The translations under genes and the position numbers were made by a program. The notes beneath the pieces were generated by a model. The model was given only the letters and a program-made list of their open reading frames with translations, did not search any database and was not told where the DNA came from. DNA of 64,000 nt from an uncultured Lachnospiraceae bacterium (GTDB lineage: Bacteria; Bacillota; Clostridia; Lachnospirales; Lachnospiraceae): positions 1 to 64,000 of the forward strand of contig CAJUGJ010000002.1 of NCBI GenBank assembly GCA_910586015.1. Direction: 5' to 3'. Position 1 is the stretch's first letter; each line of letters opens with the position of its first letter. Below are positions 44,857-53,640 of this stretch, in pieces.

Positions 44857-45636
44857 TTAATAATTATTGTGTTGGAAAAATATGCTTAAAATATACTCAT
44901 TATTTTTAAACTTTTTCTCTTCAATATTTTCCATTTTGACAATGGTTGTACTCAACCATAGTTCTTCTGCTGCCTGAGTGACATTTGCAAGCATACAACC
45001 AATGTCAATTCGCTTCATATCACTTAAAATTTGTTCTTTAAAAAATCCTTTTTTACAAAAAACATGAATTCGATTTTGATATACAACCAGACGCCAAGGT
45101 TGTTCATTATAAGCAGATGGTGACCATCTGGCAGCCTTGACAATTTTACAAATGTTTTCTGGTGCTTCTTCCTTATAGACAACCACCTGTTTTTCTTCCA
45201 GTCGTTTCGCTTTTGTACTCTCTCTTGTAACATTTTCAGGGCTTTCTCCAAAAGCTATCGCAAGACAGTAATCAAATTTCATTTTAGATCGAAGTGCTAA
45301 ATCAGGTTTTAAACATCCCTGATAACAATTTCCGATTCCTTTTGCTGTTAAATATAATGTAATCTGCTGCATCAAATATCCCGCGTTTTCTAAATATCCT
45401 TTTTTTAATTCAGAAGAAAGCAAAAGATAATATGGTGCAGAAATTCGAAACTTTCCTTTTACCCCTGTTTTTTTCTGTGTATTATCCACGATTAAAAAGT
45501 CTACCCCAATTTCAGGATGTAATGGTTGTAAATGATCCAGAAAAAAATGAAGCCGCTGCATAAACTCTTCTCTTAAAGGGTTCATTTGATATTTTCTCAC
45601 TGACTTACGTGCAAAAATCGCTTCATATAAATTCAT
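44857..45636 (-). CDS. Nitroreductase-family protein (TM1586-like)
   Basis: 259 residues in two nitroreductase-like halves: MNLYEAIFARKSVRKY at the start and AARWSPSAYNEQPWRLV (about 168-184) in the second half. The internal duplication fits the putative TM nitroreductase type. FMN-dependent reduction is expected, substrate unknown. It begins 14 bases after the AraC regulator stop, so the two are probably cotranscribed. Confidence 0.85.
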   Translation of the reverse strand: MNLYEAIFARKSVRKYQMNPLREEFMQRLHFFLDHLQPLHPEIGVDFLIVDNTQKKTGVKGKFRISAPYYLLLSSELKKGYLENAGYLMQQITLYLTAKGIGNCYQGCLKPDLALRSKMKFDYCLAIAFGESPENVTRESTKAKRLEEKQVVVYKEEAPENICKIVKAARWSPSAYNEQPWRLVVYQNRIHVFCKKGFFKEQILSDMKRIDIGCMLANVTQAAEELWLSTTIVKMENIEEKKFKNNEYILSIFFQHNNY

Positions 45637-45650
45637 GTCGCTACACTCCC

Positions 45651-46517
45651 CTATGCGTTCTTTTCCAGTAACGTCTTTCGATAATTCTGTGGCGAAATAC
45701 CATAATATTTTTTGAACAATTTGCTAAAATGATAAACATCATCATAGCCAACTGCATTAGCAATACTTTTAATACTTCCACAACAAGAAGAAGATAAAAT
45801 ATCTTTTGCTCGTTCTAGCCGTATTTTAATGAGATAATTAATAGGAGATTCTCCTGTTTCCTCTTTGAAAATTTTAGAAATATAAACTGGACTTAAATAC
45901 ATATTATGTGCGATCTGATCCAAAGATATTTTATGCTCATAATTCTCATTCAAATAGTTAATAATGCGTTTGACTGCATAACTTTTATTATATGTTTCAA
46001 AGTGATATCCCTTTTGTTTACTATATGGTTCTTCTAAAATCTCTCTTATGATAAGAACCAACAACTGCATCAAATGAGCTTTTAGCATAAAATACTTTCC
46101 CATTTCGCAGGCTTCGTTCTCTGCCAGTATCTCATAGCATTTTTTTGAAATTTCCCTTTTCGTTTCTGTTGTCAAGCGCAGAAGATATCCTCCTTCTTTT
46201 AAACAAATGGATTCTGGAGGCATATTTTTAAAATGATAATTTTGAAATCCAGTAAAAAATTCAACTGTTGGCTCTTCTTTATTAATCACAATATTTCTAT
46301 GACGGATACCAGGATTACAAATAATCATATCTCCCGCCTCTACATCATAAACTTTTTCTTCTACTTGATATTTTCCTTTTCCTGATAAAATATAGGTTAG
46401 CTCTGTGAAATCTTTATGTGCATGGTAAATACCGTCTGCTACCATCTTCATTTTACTTGCAAAAAGTACCGTTGGATTAAAATCATTATATGTTAAATCA
46501 TGCTGACAATCACACAT
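45651..46517 (-). CDS. AraC family transcriptional regulator
   Basis: 288 residues from the ATG at 46517; a GTG at 46529 abuts the AGGAGAGG site and is less likely. An N-terminal cupin sensing domain contains AHKDFTELTYILSG and GDMIICNPGIRH. Two C-terminal HTH units include ISLDQIAHNMYLSPVYISK and SIKSIANAVGYDDVYHFSK. It probably controls the downstream nitroreductase gene or itself in response to an unknown small ligand. Confidence 0.92.
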   Translation of the reverse strand: MCDCQHDLTYNDFNPTVLFASKMKMVADGIYHAHKDFTELTYILSGKGKYQVEEKVYDVEAGDMIICNPGIRHRNIVINKEEPTVEFFTGFQNYHFKNMPPESICLKEGGYLLRLTTETKREISKKCYEILAENEACEMGKYFMLKAHLMQLLVLIIREILEEPYSKQKGYHFETYNKSYAVKRIINYLNENYEHKISLDQIAHNMYLSPVYISKIFKEETGESPINYLIKIRLERAKDILSSSCCGSIKSIANAVGYDDVYHFSKLFKKYYGISPQNYRKTLLEKNA

Positions 46518-46640
46518 AGAACGAACCACCTCTCCTAATTACTGTCCGTTTTATTCCGGTCTTATTATTATATCATCATTGAAAAGAAATTGCACGTATA
46601 AAGTATATTTTTTTTTACTCCACAAAGAACAATATATGGA

Positions 46641-47903
46641 TTATTTTTCTTTGTGTTTATTGCGTTTTAAAAATTTTCTTTTATTTGTTGCTTCCTCTGC
46701 TGGATATAAAAAATCCATTTGTTTTTTCCACTTTTCTGGTGAAATTGCTCTATCTTTCAGTCGTTTTTCCATAATACCATTCATAATACTATAAATAACA
46801 GAAGTGCCGGGAATAAATAATAACATTCCTATAATTCCCATCATACTACCACCTAAAATAACTGCTCCAAATGTCCAAATAGCTGGTAAACTTACAGATT
46901 TTCCAACTATATTTGGATAGACAAACGTTTCTTCTAGCTGTTGCAAAATTAAAAACATTACTAAAAACCATATTGCTTTCATTGGACTTACCATTAAAAG
47001 CATAAAAACTGCAACTATACACCCAATAAATGATCCAAAAACAGGAATTAATGCAGTAAAGCCAATAAAAACACTAAGAAGTGGAGCATAGGGAAATTTA
47101 AAAAGTGTCATTGCTATAAAAAACATCAATCCAAGTATTGTTGCATCTAAACACTGTCCTGATAGAAAATTGGAAAATGTTTTATTAATCAGTCGAAACA
47201 CTCCGATCATGTGATCGGCACGTTCTTCTTTAAAAAAAGAGTATAAAAGCTGTTTTCCCTGTAAAGTAAGAGTTTCTTTACTAAGTAAAATATAAATAGC
47301 AAAGACAAGTCCAAGAAAGAAATTAATTACTTGATTGACAATAGAGCCTACCAGCTTTACAGTAGAGTCTAGCGCACCTCCAAAACCTTCTTTTACAAAA
47401 TTGACAATATTATTTCCTACCATTCTCCAATCAATTTTCAAATCTTTTAATGCTTCTTCTATTTTTGGAAAATGTTCTGTGAGCTTATCTAACCATGTAG
47501 CCTGCTCTCCATTTACAAAATTTTGAATAGTATCAATCATTGTCCAAAATGTTCTTCCAAGTTCTGGTGCTACCATAAAGATAATAATTACTAAAAGTAG
47601 TAAAACAAGTAAAATTGTAACTAAAATACTGATAGGTCTTGCTATCTTTTCTCGAATCTTTTTTTCTTTCCCTTCTTGTGATGTTTTACTTTTTCCATGA
47701 TAAAATAAATGTCGTTCAATAAATCTCATTGGAACATTTAAAACAAAAGCAATACATATTCCCACAATAAATGGGGCTAATAAAGAAAAGAAAGAATAAA
47801 ACAAGTTAATTACACTGCTTGAATTTTGAAGTCCTACATACATAATAATTGCTGCTGCAATAATACCAAGTATTTTTTTAATATTTTGTTTATTTAGTTC
47901 CAT
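46641..47903 (-). CDS. AI-2E family transporter
   Basis: 420 residues from the ATG at 47903, with GGAG five bases before it; a GTG two codons earlier lies too near that site. Eight or so hydrophobic segments with a central amphipathic region, the layout of the AI-2E (TqsA/PerM) exporter family, including GFTALIPVFGSFIGC and LQQLEETFVYPNIVGKSVSL. The substrate is not predictable; some relatives are Na+/H+ antiporters. Confidence 0.9.
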   Translation of the reverse strand: MELNKQNIKKILGIIAAAIIMYVGLQNSSSVINLFYSFFSLLAPFIVGICIAFVLNVPMRFIERHLFYHGKSKTSQEGKEKKIREKIARPISILVTILLVLLLLVIIIFMVAPELGRTFWTMIDTIQNFVNGEQATWLDKLTEHFPKIEEALKDLKIDWRMVGNNIVNFVKEGFGGALDSTVKLVGSIVNQVINFFLGLVFAIYILLSKETLTLQGKQLLYSFFKEERADHMIGVFRLINKTFSNFLSGQCLDATILGLMFFIAMTLFKFPYAPLLSVFIGFTALIPVFGSFIGCIVAVFMLLMVSPMKAIWFLVMFLILQQLEETFVYPNIVGKSVSLPAIWTFGAVILGGSMMGIIGMLLFIPGTSVIYSIMNGIMEKRLKDRAISPEKWKKQMDFLYPAEEATNKRKFLKRNKHKEK

Positions 47904-47951
47904 ATACACTCCATTATTATCTAATTTTATTTTTACGTAAGAAGCAAGAAA

Positions 47952-48016
47952 GGAGTTGTTGAAAAGTAGATTCTAATTACCAAAATATGGTATTGAATCT
48001 TACTTTACAACAGCTC
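47952..48016 (-). terminator. Hairpin, CTGTTG family, after the PspC gene
   Basis: GGAGTTGTTGAAAAGTA pairs with TACTTTACAACAGCTCC, with a GATTC/GAATC continuation, at the end of the PadR-PspC operon. Confidence 0.6.
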
Positions 48017-48052
48017 CATATAAACTGTTAATTATCTAAACAAATCAATCTG

Positions 48053-48229
48053 TTAATCTGGCATAATAATTGCAGCAATAATATAAGCTACAATTCCGGT
48101 TCCAGTACATCCTAAAATCGCCCAAACTAAACGTATAACGGTTGGATCGATATTAAAATATTCTGCAATCCCTCCACATACTCCACAGAGCTTTCGATCG
48201 GTTTGTGATTTGTAAAGTCTTTTATTCAT
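48053..48229 (-). CDS. PspC domain protein
   Basis: 58 residues from the ATG at 48229 (AAGGG upstream). A single PspC domain: RLYKSQTDRKLCGVCGGIAEYFNIDPTVIR, split here across its conserved Gly and Asp turns, then one membrane helix ending in IIMPD. PspC proteins take part in envelope-stress signalling. It is the last gene of the PadR operon. Confidence 0.92.
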   Translation of the reverse strand: MNKRLYKSQTDRKLCGVCGGIAEYFNIDPTVIRLVWAILGCTGTGIVAYIIAAIIMPD

Positions 48230-48264
48230 AATATACACCCTTTCTATAATAAAATCTATATTTT

Positions 48265-49251
48265 TTATTGTTCCTCAAATAAAGAGTCCCATGTTTCTAA
48301 TTCCAGAACAGAAGCATCCGCTGGAATCACTGTAGGAATAATAATTTCTTCGATTAAGTTCGAATTATAAATATAAACCTGCCCTACTCCACAATCTACT
48401 TTAATTTGATTTTTAGCATGTTTATCGCCTACTTTAGTATCATAATTATAAGGTATATCATTAATTATAACACTTCCTATGCCACAGTCAACTGTATAAT
48501 AATAATTTTCTGGACTTTCGTTTAATTCAACTGTAACTCTTCCCACTCCACAGTCTATTTTGCTCTTTCCTGTAATATCTCCATAAATATAAGCATCTCC
48601 AGCACCACAGTCTAGGTCTAAATTATTTAGTATTCCTTTTTCTATCGAAAAGTTTCCAGCTCCTATATCTATCTCTATCGATTTGCTGATACTACACTCA
48701 TTAAGTGTCATGTTTCCAGCATCTATTTCTAATTCTGCCATTTTACTATTTAGTCTATATATCCAAATTTCTCCTGTTCCTACTGAAATTTCTGCTGTTT
48801 TTAATACTGCTGTTTCTGGAATTGTAATATAAATATTTGGATACACTTCATCTTCCCATTCGTTATCACCAAAAAATGGTATAAAACCCCAAAAATCAGC
48901 ATGAAATATATGATTTATTATTTTTCTTCCCGTACTTTTTGTAGAAAGCTTCCAAACACCATGATCTACTCTACTTTCAAATTCATCTTTTTCCATTCCA
49001 TCTATCATAAGACTAAACTTATCTGTAACTTCAATCTGTACATTTCCAACTGGAATATCAAAATCAATAGAAGTTACACCTTCTACTTCTGTAAAATAGG
49101 AAGAGATTGTATAATCAGTAATTGCTTCACTGGACTCATGATAGGAAGCATAGGCTAGTCCACCACTCTTCCAACCTATTACTCCAAGAATAAGTCCTAC
49201 TCCAATTGATATTGTTCCAATTCCCAACATCCATTTATCTCTCTTTTTCAT
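48265..49251 (-). CDS. DUF4097 family membrane-anchored protein
   Basis: 328 residues from the ATG at 49251, with GGAGGG upstream; the ATG at 49263 overlaps that site. One N-terminal helix precedes a beta-helix-like DUF4097 body of repeated units (IDCGVGRVTVEL, VDCGIGSVIIN, VDCGVGQVYIYN) spaced 20-30 residues apart. Family function unknown; it regularly accompanies DUF1700 and PadR genes. It lies 29 bases downstream of the DUF1700 gene. Confidence 0.88.
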   Translation of the reverse strand: MKKRDKWMLGIGTISIGVGLILGVIGWKSGGLAYASYHESSEAITDYTISSYFTEVEGVTSIDFDIPVGNVQIEVTDKFSLMIDGMEKDEFESRVDHGVWKLSTKSTGRKIINHIFHADFWGFIPFFGDNEWEDEVYPNIYITIPETAVLKTAEISVGTGEIWIYRLNSKMAELEIDAGNMTLNECSISKSIEIDIGAGNFSIEKGILNNLDLDCGAGDAYIYGDITGKSKIDCGVGRVTVELNESPENYYYTVDCGIGSVIINDIPYNYDTKVGDKHAKNQIKVDCGVGQVYIYNSNLIEEIIIPTVIPADASVLELETWDSLFEEQ

Positions 49252-49280
49252 ATAGCCCTCCATTTTTCAGATAAAAATAA

Positions 49281-50042
49281 CTACTCTGGTTCATAGGTTT
49301 GTTCATAAGAATTATCTTTTAATAAAATTCGATGAACTAAACTGTAAGTTCCACGTAATAATACTTTAATTCCTTTTGCACTCCAAATTCCTCCTTCAAT
49401 GAGAAGAAGTCCTAGACCTAATGAAACAAGTCCTGCTCCTATTGTCATAACCCCATAAGAAACGGAACTAAACAATCTGGCAATTCCATATCCAACTCCT
49501 ATCATACCAGTTACTACTGCAATACCACCACCGCCTAAAAAACCTATTAATACTCCAACTAATCCAAGTCCAACTCCAATGGCAGCCGAAACGACAAATG
49601 GTAGTAAAAAGATACATGCTAACACAATAAAAGTAATTTGTAAACCTGTCTTTTTCTTTGGTGGTCGGTGTACATTACGTGCTGCCCATCCATAATCTTC
49701 GCTTTGGGGATTTCCCCAATTATTGTTTGGATTATCTGTAGTATTCCAATTTTTTTGCTGTCTTTCTGGATACTCTAAATTTTCATAGTAGTTCGCATTA
49801 TGAAATCCCTGCTCTGTATATTCGCCCTGTGTATCATGAACTGCACTCTGTCCATTTACTTCTTTATGAATAGCTGCTGCAAGAGCTTCTGGACTTCCAA
49901 GCTCGTTTATTACTTCCTGTTCGTTCTCTAATCCTGCATCTGAAAAATAATCTTCATAATATTGTAGCGCTTCTATTCGTTCACTTTCTGGAAGATCTAC
50001 CAGTAAATCTTTTAATCGATTCATAAATATAACTTTTTCCAT
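49281..50042 (-). CDS. DUF1700 (HAAS-type) membrane protein
   Basis: 253 residues. An N-terminal helical domain (DLLVDLPESERIEALQYYE, then FSDAGLENEQEVINELGSP) leads to an Asn-rich linker and four Gly-rich membrane helices. HAAS/DUF1700 proteins pair with PadR repressors and may sense membrane state. The start codon follows the PadR stop directly (TAAATG), showing coupling. C-terminal YEQTYEPE tail. Confidence 0.88.
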   Translation of the reverse strand: MEKVIFMNRLKDLLVDLPESERIEALQYYEDYFSDAGLENEQEVINELGSPEALAAAIHKEVNGQSAVHDTQGEYTEQGFHNANYYENLEYPERQQKNWNTTDNPNNNWGNPQSEDYGWAARNVHRPPKKKTGLQITFIVLACIFLLPFVVSAAIGVGLGLVGVLIGFLGGGGIAVVTGMIGVGYGIARLFSSVSYGVMTIGAGLVSLGLGLLLIEGGIWSAKGIKVLLRGTYSLVHRILLKDNSYEQTYEPE

Positions 50043-50360
50043 TTACTCCACCCCCTGAAATAACAGATTTATTTTTCCTGTATAAACCTTCCATTCTTCA
50101 TAATACATTTGAAGCTGTTTCCTCCCAACCTCTGTAATTTTATAATATCGTCGGTTTCTTCCACCAAACTCCATATCATATACTTCCAAACATTCATCTC
50201 TTTGGAGTCTGCGTAATACTGGATACAGAGTGGACTCGGAAACTTCAATTGCCTGACGGACATCTTGAGTAATTTTATATCCATATGTTCCTTCTGGTTC
50301 TTTTGAAACTGCCGCCAACACAATGGCATCCAAAAGTGCAGCACCTGTATTAAATACCAT
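50043..50360 (-). CDS. PadR family transcriptional regulator
   Basis: 105 residues. Winged helix with ILxx-type start (LLDAIVLAAVSKEP), TYGYKITQDV, the recognition region VSESTLYPVLRRLQRDECL and the wing GGRNRRYYKIT. Short C-terminal dimer helix, the PadR-s2 type. First gene of the operon with DUF1700, DUF4097 and PspC, which it probably represses together with itself; an inverted repeat overlaps the promoter. Confidence 0.93.
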   Translation of the reverse strand: MVFNTGAALLDAIVLAAVSKEPEGTYGYKITQDVRQAIEVSESTLYPVLRRLQRDECLEVYDMEFGGRNRRYYKITEVGRKQLQMYYEEWKVYTGKINLLFQGVE

Positions 50361-50386
50361 TCCTCAAACTCCTTTCCGATTGAAGT

Positions 50387-50436
50387 AATATTGTTTTATT
50401 AACAATACTATACAACATATAATATCATATTGTCAA
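50387..50436 (-). promoter_or_regulatory. PadR operon promoter with overlapping inverted repeat
   Basis: TTGACA (50431-50436), 18-base spacer, TATAGT (50407-50412). AATATTGTT/AACAATACT (50387-50395 with 50401-50409, one mismatch) overlaps the -10 box and start region, a likely autoregulatory operator. Confidence 0.6.
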
Positions 50437-50478
50437 TAGGTTAATCAAATTCTAATCTTTATATGATTAAATAAAAAA

Positions 50479-50527
50479 GAACTGCTGCAAAATAAAATTT
50501 TTAGTTCAATTCTACTTTGCAACAGTA
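50479..50527 (-). terminator. Hairpin, CTGTTG family, after htpG
   Basis: ACTGCTGCAAAATA pairs imperfectly with TACTTTGCAACAGT, about 25 bases past the htpG stop. Confidence 0.6.
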
Positions 50528-50550
50528 TCATTTTTAAAAATATTCGGTTT

Positions 50551-52581
50551 TTACTTTGCTAAAAGAAGCATAATTTCATTGCTGCGTTCAATAAATTTTG
50601 TCATGGCTTCTGGAGATAATGGTTTATTGCTCAACAATGCCAAATCATAAAGCTGTTCACAGAATAGATTGGTATGTTCACCTTCCTGATGCTCAAATAC
50701 GTATTTTACTAATGTATTGTTTGCATTTAAAATTAATGTCTCCTGATTTCCAAATGCTGATGGATCCATTCCATACATATTATACATCTGCATCATTTCC
50801 TGCATTCTGCGACTTTCTTCAGAAAGAGTTACTATAGAAGAAATCTTATCATTCTTTAATTTTTCAACTTTTACTTCTAATTTTTCTTTATTGAGTGCTT
50901 TGCGGAATAAATTTGTCAGTGTTTCTGCTTCCTGTTTTAGAGCATCACTGTCTTCTTTACTTAAATCTTCTTTAAAGCTTTCTGTAAGATCAGCATCTAT
51001 TCTCTGGAATTTAACTGTTTCATTATCTCTTTCTAGTTGACTGATAAATGGCTGGTCGATACGATGTGTCAAGATAACTGCATCAATACCCTCTTCTTTA
51101 AACATATTGATATATTGACTTTGTTGTTGTTCATCTGTAACATAGTAAATAATCGTTTTCTTCTTTTCTTGTTCTTGTGTATCTGTTTCCTCAACAGTTT
51201 GCTCTTCTTTTACAGTCTCTTCTTCTGGCTTTTTAGCTGATTCTAAATAATCTTTTAAAGTAATATATTTCTTATCTAAGTTCTTAAAAATAATATAATC
51301 TTTTATCTTATCACGGAATTTTTCATCTTTAATACAACCAAATTTTACAAATGGATTGATATCATCCCAATACTTTTCATAATTTTCTCGATCTACTTTA
51401 CACATACCACTTAACTTATCGGCTACCTTCTTTGTAATATAGTCGGAAATTTTCTTTACAAATCCATCATTTTGTAGAGCACTTCTGGAAACGTTAAGTG
51501 GCAGATCTGGACAGTCAATCACACCTTTTAACAACATTAAAAATTCTGGAATAACTTCCTTAATATTATCTGCAATAAAGACTTGATTACTGTAGAGTTT
51601 AATTACTCCTTCAATACTGTCATATTCAGTATTAATTTTAGGAAAATACAAAATTCCCTTTAAGTTAAATGGATAATCCATATTTAGATGAATCCAAAAC
51701 AGAGGTTCTTTATAATCGTGAAATGCTGTTCGGAAAAATTCTTTATACTCTTCCTCTGTACAGTCATTTGGATGTTTCAACCAGAGTGGATTTGTATTAT
51801 TTAATGGCTTTGATCCTTTCTTTTCTTCTTTTTTCTCGGTTTCCTTTGCCGTTCCATCTTCAGAAACTTCTGCATCAATTACTTCAGAATCAGAAGTTTC
51901 CTCTGTTTCATCAAAAGATTCTTCTTCCTCTGCTTCCTCTTCAACTGCATTTTCATTTTTAAAATAAATTGGTACTGGCATAAAGGAACAATATTTTTCA
52001 ATGACCTCTTTTGCACGATATTCATTACAAAATTCATAACTGTCCTCATTTAGATAAACAGTAATTTTTGTTCCACGTTCTGACCAGTCACTATCTCCCA
52101 TCATAAAGTCTACACCTTCGTCAGACTCCCAATGTACTGCTTTTGCACCTTCCTGCCAAGAAAGAGTATCAATACAAACTTTATGTGCAACCATAAAAGC
52201 GGAATAAAATCCCAAACCAAAATGTCCTATGATTTGATCTTCATTCGCCTTATCCTTATATTTATTTAAGAAATCTGTTGCTCCTGAAAAAGCTACCTGA
52301 TTAATGTATTCTTTCACCTCGTCCGCAGTCATTCCAATTCCGTTATCAATAAATGTAAGTGTTTTTTCTTCTGGATTGACATATACCTGAATTTTGAATT
52401 CGTTATCCTCTGGAAGAGTACACTCTCCTACCAGCTCTAATTTTTTTAACTTTGTAATAGCATCACAGCCATTAGAAATTAATTCACGAAAGAAAATATC
52501 GTGATCCGAATACAGCCACTTTTTAATAATAGGAAAAATATTTTCAGAATTAATTGACAAACTGCCTTGTTCCATATTCAT
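50551..52581 (-). CDS. htpG: Molecular chaperone HtpG (Hsp90)
   Basis: 676 residues from the ATG at 52581 (AAAGGAG upstream; a GTG at 52590 is less likely). ATP-driven cytosolic chaperone. GHKL ATPase motifs: FFRELISNGCDAI, FIDNGIGMTADEV and IGHFGLGFYSAF. The middle domain has NVSRSALQNDGFVKKI. Two acidic insertions (about 215-260 and 470-495, Glu-rich) enlarge it relative to E. coli HtpG. A CIRCE operator and sigma-A promoter lie upstream. Confidence 0.96.
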   Translation of the reverse strand: MNMEQGSLSINSENIFPIIKKWLYSDHDIFFRELISNGCDAITKLKKLELVGECTLPEDNEFKIQVYVNPEEKTLTFIDNGIGMTADEVKEYINQVAFSGATDFLNKYKDKANEDQIIGHFGLGFYSAFMVAHKVCIDTLSWQEGAKAVHWESDEGVDFMMGDSDWSERGTKITVYLNEDSYEFCNEYRAKEVIEKYCSFMPVPIYFKNENAVEEEAEEEESFDETEETSDSEVIDAEVSEDGTAKETEKKEEKKGSKPLNNTNPLWLKHPNDCTEEEYKEFFRTAFHDYKEPLFWIHLNMDYPFNLKGILYFPKINTEYDSIEGVIKLYSNQVFIADNIKEVIPEFLMLLKGVIDCPDLPLNVSRSALQNDGFVKKISDYITKKVADKLSGMCKVDRENYEKYWDDINPFVKFGCIKDEKFRDKIKDYIIFKNLDKKYITLKDYLESAKKPEEETVKEEQTVEETDTQEQEKKKTIIYYVTDEQQQSQYINMFKEEGIDAVILTHRIDQPFISQLERDNETVKFQRIDADLTESFKEDLSKEDSDALKQEAETLTNLFRKALNKEKLEVKVEKLKNDKISSIVTLSEESRRMQEMMQMYNMYGMDPSAFGNQETLILNANNTLVKYVFEHQEGEHTNLFCEQLYDLALLSNKPLSPEAMTKFIERSNEIMLLLAK

Positions 52582-52644
52582 TTTTATCACTCCTTTTTAT
52601 TTTTCATTCCGAATTTTGTATATCGGAACTTTTCATTGATATTT

Positions 52645-52673
52645 ACTATAATACCAGTTTGAAAACTTGTCAA
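52645..52673 (-). promoter_or_regulatory. htpG sigma-A promoter
   Basis: TTGACA (52668-52673), 17-base spacer, TATAGT (52645-52650) on the minus strand, about 65 bases before the start codon. Confidence 0.8.
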
Positions 52674-52680
52674 GACAAAA

Positions 52681-52707
52681 TTAGCACTCATTCATCCAGA
52701 GTGCTGA
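52681..52707 (-). promoter_or_regulatory. CIRCE element (HrcA operator) upstream of htpG
   Basis: TTAGCACTC, nine bases, GAGTGCTGA: one mismatch from the CIRCE consensus TTAGCACTC-N9-GAGTGCTAA. It lies seven bases upstream of the htpG -35 box. Confidence 0.85.
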
Positions 52708-52747
52708 TTATTTTATAAAAAAACTATAAAATTTTTCTTATACCTAT

Positions 52748-53245
52748 TTATTCTTGTTGTATCGCAATATCTGCATTTTTTAAAAATGTCATTAACTCCT
52801 GCTCAAAAACACGATCTAAAGTTTTGTCTAATGTAAATACTGCTCTGGCAACCCCACTGGTAAGAATTAATTTTCCACTTTCGAAACGAATATTTATATA
52901 AAGTGCAATGGAGTCTTCTAAATTGATTTCAGAGCCACATAATTTTAAAATTTGTTTTGTTTGCTCTTCACCAAATTGGAGTACCAAATTTAACGCAAGT
53001 GGAGTTCGATTTCCTTTAATAAGCTGAAATATAAACGGCTTTACCTCTTCCCAATAAATTTTGGGCTGTTGTTTTTTTATATCCTGTTCTTCTAGAGAAT
53101 AATATTCTATGTTTCTTTTGCCATTCATAGAAAAATCAAAAAATGTCCGAACAGTTAGTTCTTTGACATAAAATTGGTCAAAAACTGGTTGATAAAATAA
53201 TTTTACCATAAATTGTTTTACATCTAAAACTTGTAATGCAAGCAT
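52748..53245 (-). CDS. Conserved hypothetical protein (DUF5721-like)
   Basis: 165 residues from the ATG at 53245, chosen for GAGGG upstream. A soluble mixed alpha/beta protein beginning LALQVLDVKQFMVKLF, with a conserved-looking FYVKELTVRTFFDF. I believe it matches a Lachnospiraceae family of unknown function (DUF5721), but this is from memory of the pattern only. Its leader shares the AGTCATATAGAGATGAGG motif with purB. Single gene. Confidence 0.7.
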   Translation of the reverse strand: MLALQVLDVKQFMVKLFYQPVFDQFYVKELTVRTFFDFSMNGKRNIEYYSLEEQDIKKQQPKIYWEEVKPFIFQLIKGNRTPLALNLVLQFGEEQTKQILKLCGSEINLEDSIALYINIRFESGKLILTSGVARAVFTLDKTLDRVFEQELMTFLKNADIAIQQE

Positions 53246-53390
53246 TTTTTCCCTCATCTCTATATGACTTTTTATTGTGTAAAATATTGTATGTAGATTG
53301 AATTTTTTAAAATGTATAATTTACTTTCTCTGGGATACACTAACGAATAGGACAGCGTGCCTAAACTATTGAATTATTAGGAGGAAAATT

Positions 53391-53588
53391 ATGAGAGCTA
53401 ATACAAATACCTATGAAGATGTTGCCCAGAGATGTAGTGCATTTGTTGCAAAACAAGATTCTAATACCTTTAGTAATAGTACTTCTGAAAAAACCGTGTC
53501 CTGTACAAATTGCAAACATTTCAGTCAGGAAAAATATTGTGAGCTTGATCTTTACGATCAAATCGTTGTAAATCACAATATAAAATAA
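53391..53588 (+). CDS. Small hypothetical protein with CxxC
   Basis: 65 residues, not recognised. Thr/Ser/Asn-rich N-terminal half, then VSCTNCKHFSQEKYCELD, a CxxC plus third Cys that may bind metal. AGGAGG six bases before the ATG and a clean terminator after the stop make it a convincing gene. It is one of few plus-strand genes here, divergent from the DUF5721-like gene. Confidence 0.7.
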   Translation: MRANTNTYEDVAQRCSAFVAKQDSNTFSNSTSEKTVSCTNCKHFSQEKYCELDLYDQIVVNHNIK

Positions 53589-53594
53589 AACCTC

Positions 53595-53640
53595 AGGCGG
53601 CTAATGTCAATAGGGCAGATAGCCGCCTAAACTTTTTATT
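53595..53640 (+). terminator. Terminator after the 65-residue ORF
   Basis: AGGCGGCTA/TAGCCGCCT stem (53595-53603 with 53620-53628) followed by CTTTTTATTTT. Confidence 0.8.
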
